Shown here: piece by piece, positions 59,331 to 64,000 of the stretch
Position numbering within the stretch: position 1 is the stretch's first letter
How the letters are laid out: the number at the start of each line of letters is the position of its first letter
Source: Albifimbria verrucaria
Lineage: Eukaryota > Ascomycota > Sordariomycetes > Hypocreales > Stachybotryaceae
Direction of reading: 5' to 3'
DNA: 64,000 bases
NCBI GenBank assembly: GCA_020081605.1
Contig: JAHREC010000018.1
Coordinates: 5,704,001-5,768,000, forward strand
The notes under the pieces: model-generated
Seen by the model: the letters and a program-made list of their open reading frames with translations, nothing else
What the model was told of the DNA's origin: nothing
The model's database searches: none
Position numbers and translations under genes: made by a program

Positions 59331-62300
59331 CTATTCCATTCCTTGGCCAAAGAAGATCAGGCCTGCTGTTCTGATTTCAATATCCCTCCTATCCTGTATT
59401 CCCATGAACCATAAACCAACACATTTCCCAACCTCGTCCTCCGCGGCCACAGAATACCGAATCACAGCAGTCTGTTGGGGAGCAATTGGAGTAGTAGACA
59501 ACGACTTTCCGACTAAGTCGAAGGCGTGATGGGCAGCCTCTGTGTCCCCGGCAACTGGAGGCCTGGTAACGTGGAGAGTTTTGCCTCGATTCGTTTCCAT
59601 CTGTTAGAAGCCCTATTAGTCAAGCTTGGCCAGAACGACTTAATTAAGCTTACCCCAATATCGGTGATCACATCGTTACCAATTTGCGTGATGAGCAGCA
59701 CGACCTCCTCGCCCGCTTCCAAATCCAACTCGTAAGATGTGCATACTCCCCTTTAGATGTTGACGAGATCCCAGTTGTCGAGAAATACCCGACTCGTATA
59801 AGAACTCAATGCCGATCATGCATTCCGTGTTGAAAGAAACTCGTATGGTGAGAAGCCGTACCCATGCTCCGTCGCGTGTCTTTTCTTTCCAGTAAAACGT
59901 TTCCCTCACGGCGACTCTCCTAAGTCTTGCATTCAACTCCACCTGGTCATTTGTTCGATCAGGCATACCCCAAAATAGCGATAAGTACGTGATGTACCAT
60001 CTGACAGATCTTTGGGGTGATTTTTGTTTGGCTTGTCATAAAATACTAGGCGGGTATTTGGAGAAGGCGTTGTCGGTCGAAGTCTGACTTGAACATCGTC
60101 GAATGTGGCATTATATGCCCAAAGAATGGTTCCCTATATCATTGTTAGCTGTAGTTGCATACATGCCCATTTTTGGTTGCATATTACCAGTTCCTCGTAA
60201 GGCGTTGTGCAATAATACAGCTCTATGCTCTCGTCCTCAATCGCTCCTTGAGCATGGCTGTATTTTTGTCCGGACGAAGCCTCAAAGTCCATTCTTAAAA
60301 CCTTCCCCAACTTTCGTACTCCTCCATATGAGAAGTGTATGACTGTCGGTCTTCTGGGGTATACCACAGGGTTATCCGAACAATTTGATCCGCTGCTGTT
60401 AGGTCGAAAGAAGCCACTCCACGCATCCATTGACCTACAACAAGGCCATCTCCATGGTAATACTCAATCATAAGGCCACTGATAAATTTGGGCAAGCGAG
60501 AACCATCTTCGTGACCTGAAGACAAACTGATGCGTTTAATTCCTTTCAGTGAGGCGGCACTAAAGTAGTTGTTTTCACTCCAAGACTTGTAAGGCGTGTC
60601 TATCCGATGGGCCTCGGTCACAGCTATGATGTTGCAATCCATGCCGCCTCCGTAACCTGTATTCATCCTATTCAGAAGTGAAACATCGGCGCTTTTGATG
60701 ACCCGAAGATTTTCTAACGCGCCGTATGGCGGCTAAAAATTATTAGTCGATGGGGAAAAGGGTTTTCAGGAGCCCAAATCTACAATGAAAATCGACCATG
60801 ACATACCGCATATCCAGCTACTAGAGCCGTAGAAACGAGGCCATCTGAAGAATCAATATCGATAACGTATGCTTCTTCAAATTGAACTAATCTTTTCACC
60901 TGGGTCTGGAATTCGGTCAGTCGACCATGGTTTGTTGTAATCTGTATTGATACATGTTAGAATCAATTCGTGAAATGTAGATACAGCAAAGGTAAGAATT
61001 GATATAATCGAAAATTAAACCACATACCTGAATTGCCCGAATAATCGGTCTCGGGTCTGTTGGCACTCTGATAGTCGATACTTTTAAGGCTGCGATAAAT
61101 TCCCTTCTTTCCCGTTGATCGGCAATACTTGTTCAATACATTGGCTACATTCGCCCTGGTGATCCATGAATACCTTGCTTCCATATGTGATCTCCTCGCC
61201 GTTTTCGTATGAGAAGGATAATCCGTAAAAGCCTGTTACATCGTATGAGAAGATTGTAATTTTCTCTAGTGCTGTCAATTTTTCTCCATGCTCGTCGCTA
61301 AACTCCATGTTCAAATGAAGCAAGGATGAACTCTCTGGGTACGGAGACTGTTCTATAGATGGTTGCAGAATCGAATTCTCCCTGGGCTGGATAGGATGCC
61401 ACAATAGGGGTTCTTCAGTAATACCAGCGCCTGTTAAGCTGGCTTCGGTTTCCAATATCTGGATAGCTACCATCTTAACTGCCTATCTCCTGTTATTAGC
61501 CTGATCAGCAGCATAGGGAAGCAAGGGCGCACGAACATCAAATCTCAAGAGTAAACCAGACATGGGACTTCTGGGAGTTATGGTGGCCTTGCCATAAAAA
61601 TTGTGCAGGCAGCTTGTGGTCCCCACTACCTTGACTGCTACTGTAGTCGGATCTTGGACGTGAAATGCTAGACCGTGAATGCCGAGGAACGATGTCACGA
61701 TATCGATTCTTGTGATTGAGTCCACCAATGCCAACTCGATGGTCTGTTCCGTAGATGGTATAATGAGCCCAACGCTCTCGATGACCTGCACCTTGGAAAA
61801 ATTGTCTCGCCAATAGGTTCGCATTCCCACAATAAATTGCTGGCAGTTAAATGATAGGAATGATACCCCGAGTATCATGATGCAACGAGTCAATGGCAAA
61901 GAAAGGCTGATTGACTGTTCCATGATTGGCCTAACTCCATAGCGAAATCTCTCCATATGAATATTTTCCCTACCAACTATGGGACACGCGAGTCTCTGCC
62001 CATCTTTATTAAACCTCCCCAGAGGCTGCCTAAAAGGTGCCTCTAAAAGATGGATATTGGTACTAGCATCCGCTCGAATGATTTGTTCAGCGGAAATTGC
62101 AAACTCCTCCACACAACGGTAGATCCGCCGACGGTTTTGCACACTTCTCAACTTCTGCACATCGTCAGGGTCGTCCTCGTCATTCGGCTTCTTCGTAAAC
62201 TGGATGCATTTCCAGTAATATTCTCTCCAGAGCTTTCTATCGTCTGCACTCGCGAGTTTTCTGTGAGCCATGATGTGCGCGAACTCTCGGTCTGGGGAAA

Positions 62301-63099
62301 ATCTAGAGCTCCAAAACTCTTGTGGTAGTAGTTTTGGGGTGGAAATAGATGCAATCCAACGAGAAGCGAGCCGAGCATTGCAAACATCTTTGGAGGGCAA
62401 GAATCGGAGAACCCTCCAGATGATCTCCGCGGACATTCGTGCATAAATTTCGTTCGTGGATATTATTTTGATCTCACCTGAAGAGGACTCTGGCCCGGAT
62501 ATGAGGTCGTCTCCGTGAGGGTCCGGGACGTCCGCGTTGGGGTCAGAAAACATAAGCAGGATGTCTGGTCTTGTGCTCTTGGTCAAGAGTTTCATCATTC
62601 CATGGTATTGATGCAAAGGTATCAGAACTCCATATTGAGAAGTAGGTAGACAGATGAAGAGCTTGAAAAGAACCTCGGCGAGATATTGATCGCTAGGGAA
62701 GGCTGGGGCTGATATCCCAAACGAATCTTCAAAAGTCGCCAGCAGAATTCATGAAGGACATAAGAATGCTCCGTATAAGATTGTCTTGTCATTTTGATGT
62801 TCCATGGAGTTGCAGATACATCTGGCCTCATGTAGCTGTCTGTATTCTCAGGGCTCGTCTGGAAAAAGTGACGGTTCGTAGGGTAACCAAGCCCAGTTAA
62901 GTGAACTTAGTTGCTGTTGAGCAGGGTAACTACGAAAACAATATCGTGAATAACAATCTAACAAGCCTAGAACATGACAAGAGAACTTACTTGCGCGTGC
63001 CTCTTTATCCCACTGAAGCTGCTTTCTGGGTGTTGGTAGTTGCCCGTTAACTACCCCCATCAGGCAGCCGCAGAGAGAGCAACAGGCTTGGTGAGACAT
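59331..63099 (-). CDS. Large F-box protein with repeated C-terminal modules
   Basis: The N-terminus MSHQACCSLCGCLMG begins a short Cys-rich motif common in a fungal F-box family, followed by SYVLHEFCWRLL. The F-box itself is MSAEIIWRVLRFLPSKDVCNARLASRWIASI, expected to bind Skp1 in an SCF ubiquitin ligase. After it come repeated beta-rich modules of similar pattern: FNCQQFIVGMRTY...ITRIDIVTSFLGIHGLAFH, GFYGLSFSYENGEEITYGSK, and IKRISLSSGHEDGSRLPKFISGLMIEYYHGDGLVVGQW. They may be the substrate-recognising part. Likely introns: 62914-62990, one near 60946-61027, 60734-60807, about 60130-60187, and 59601-59653. Frames break near 62860, 62690, 61110, 60330 and 59750. An in-frame TAG at 61483-61485 separates ANNRR from AVKMVAIQI. 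Stop TAG is at 59331-59333. It might be two genes, but the modules look continuous. Confidence 0.65.
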
Positions 63100-64000
63100 A
63101 TTCCAGGTTGGCAAGTTACCGGTCCAATACTACAGAGCGAGTAGTTTTGGTGGCTCTGTGGTCCCCAGAATCAAGCCTCTGGCATCTCGTCCTTGTCCTC
63201 GTGTCCAGGTGATAATGCGAGATTGAGGAGATACGGACTTCAGCTGCAACCTTGAGGTGCCCGCTTCAGCTTCAGGGCGCCTTATTGCATATTCATTTGG
63301 CCAGTCATCTCTGCCTGATCTCCTGTGACACAAGCGCGTTCCGACCCAGTGTGAATGTCCATTTAAACAGTAGAAAAAAACAAAAACTGAAGATGATGTA
63401 GGCCTTGGGTTTGTATACGAAGTCAAGTGGGTAAGAGAAGATGTGATGCTGGACTACAGTCAGTGTGCCGTACCAGCCTTATCTTTACTCCCTTTAATCC
63501 TCACTTTAGCCACTCCTCTGTCTCCTTTTAAATTAGTCAAAGTTATTCTTAATACTTATTGTACTTGGATGGTTGCTTCAATTTTCCTATATTTTTAAAG
63601 TATTAATTGGCTGTGGTGGTTCAATTTTGGGGCTCATTCTTCTTATCACCTGCTGAAGATTGTTCTATCAAAAGCAAATAAATCATCTTAAATAAGTGAA
63701 TGTATACAATAGTATAATTAATTGGTCGTATTGGTTGCAATAGTCCTCTATTCGAAAAGTTCCCTGTTATTCGCCATTCTATCTTCTAATATGTTACTCG
63801 TAGCCATCTTCTTGCCGCCTCTACTTGCCTCACAAATACAATGCTTCACTATGCCAGGGACCGCGATGAATCACACAAACTGAACAGAACGAGTGCATTT
63901 ATATGAATTCTCGAAGCGGAGCAGTAACCAGCTATTTTGGCCAATATTGACGTCTGTATCTTCCCATTTCAACCGAATTCCTTAATATGTTAACCTAGCC
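63100..64000. other. AT-rich end of window
   Basis: Upstream of the F-box gene. Sequence after 63480 is distinctly AT-rich with no open frame of note; it may be a promoter of a gene outside the window or decayed repeat DNA. Confidence 0.4.

Noticed and set aside
1..64000. Mass pseudogene formation or RIP as cause of the broken frames
   Set aside because: RIP makes C-to-T changes, not single-base losses in runs, and essential genes are hit as often as accessory ones.

Overview
The window looks like nuclear DNA of a filamentous ascomycete (Pezizomycotina, most likely Sordariomycetes, possibly Hypocreales). Genes are split by short GT..AG introns of about 45-100 bases. Lone 5S rRNA genes of Neurospora type sit between protein genes, and the families present (HET domain, Zn2Cys6 regulators, WSC sensor, F-box giants, small secreted cysteine-rich proteins) are typical of that group. 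The species cannot be named from the sequence alone.

Layout. 1-4.2 kb: 3' part of a giant DUF6603-type protein gene (+). 4.6-7.2 kb: C2H2-like zinc-finger gene (-). 8.4-9.4 kb: PI-PLC X-domain gene (-). 9.4-14.4 kb: no supported gene. 14.4-17.4 kb: WSC cell-wall stress sensor (+) behind a long pyrimidine-rich leader. 19.3-26.7 kb: THO2, the large mRNA-export scaffold (-), with a polyglutamine tract. 27.6-29.3 kb: homoserine O-acetyltransferase (+). 29.3-32.6 kb: no supported gene. 32.6-35.0 kb: PHO84-like phosphate transporter (+). 36.25-36.56 kb: two 5S rRNA genes (+). 38.3-39.2 kb: secreted Ser/Thr/Cys-rich protein. 39.8-41.5 kb: HET protein. 41.8-43.6 kb: Zn2Cys6 regulator (-), divergent from a short-chain dehydrogenase (44.4-45.5 kb, +). 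45.8-47.3 kb: zinc-knuckle protein. 47.8-49.2 kb: unrecognised protein (-). 51.2-51.7 kb: small secreted six-cysteine protein, an effector candidate. 52.0-53.9 kb: second Zn2Cys6 regulator (-). 55.9-57.1 kb: mitochondrial LEA-like helical protein. 57.7-58.6 kb: HD-domain nucleotidase. 59.03-59.15 kb: third 5S gene (-). 59.3-63.1 kb: large F-box protein (-).

The left and far-right parts are mainly housekeeping genes. The 36-54 kb stretch is more accessory: incompatibility-type HET protein, two local regulators, two secreted proteins and an SDR paired with its own divergent regulator.

One property of the sequence affects every gene model. Nearly all genes, including ones expected to be essential, are interrupted by single-base losses, often in short runs of C, G or T. 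More than 40 such breaks are visible. The breaks are best read as consensus errors of a long-read assembly, not as mass pseudogene formation. I therefore call these loci genes with broken frames. Three in-frame stop codons (PHO84-like, THO2, F-box gene) are a separate class and are discussed as findings.
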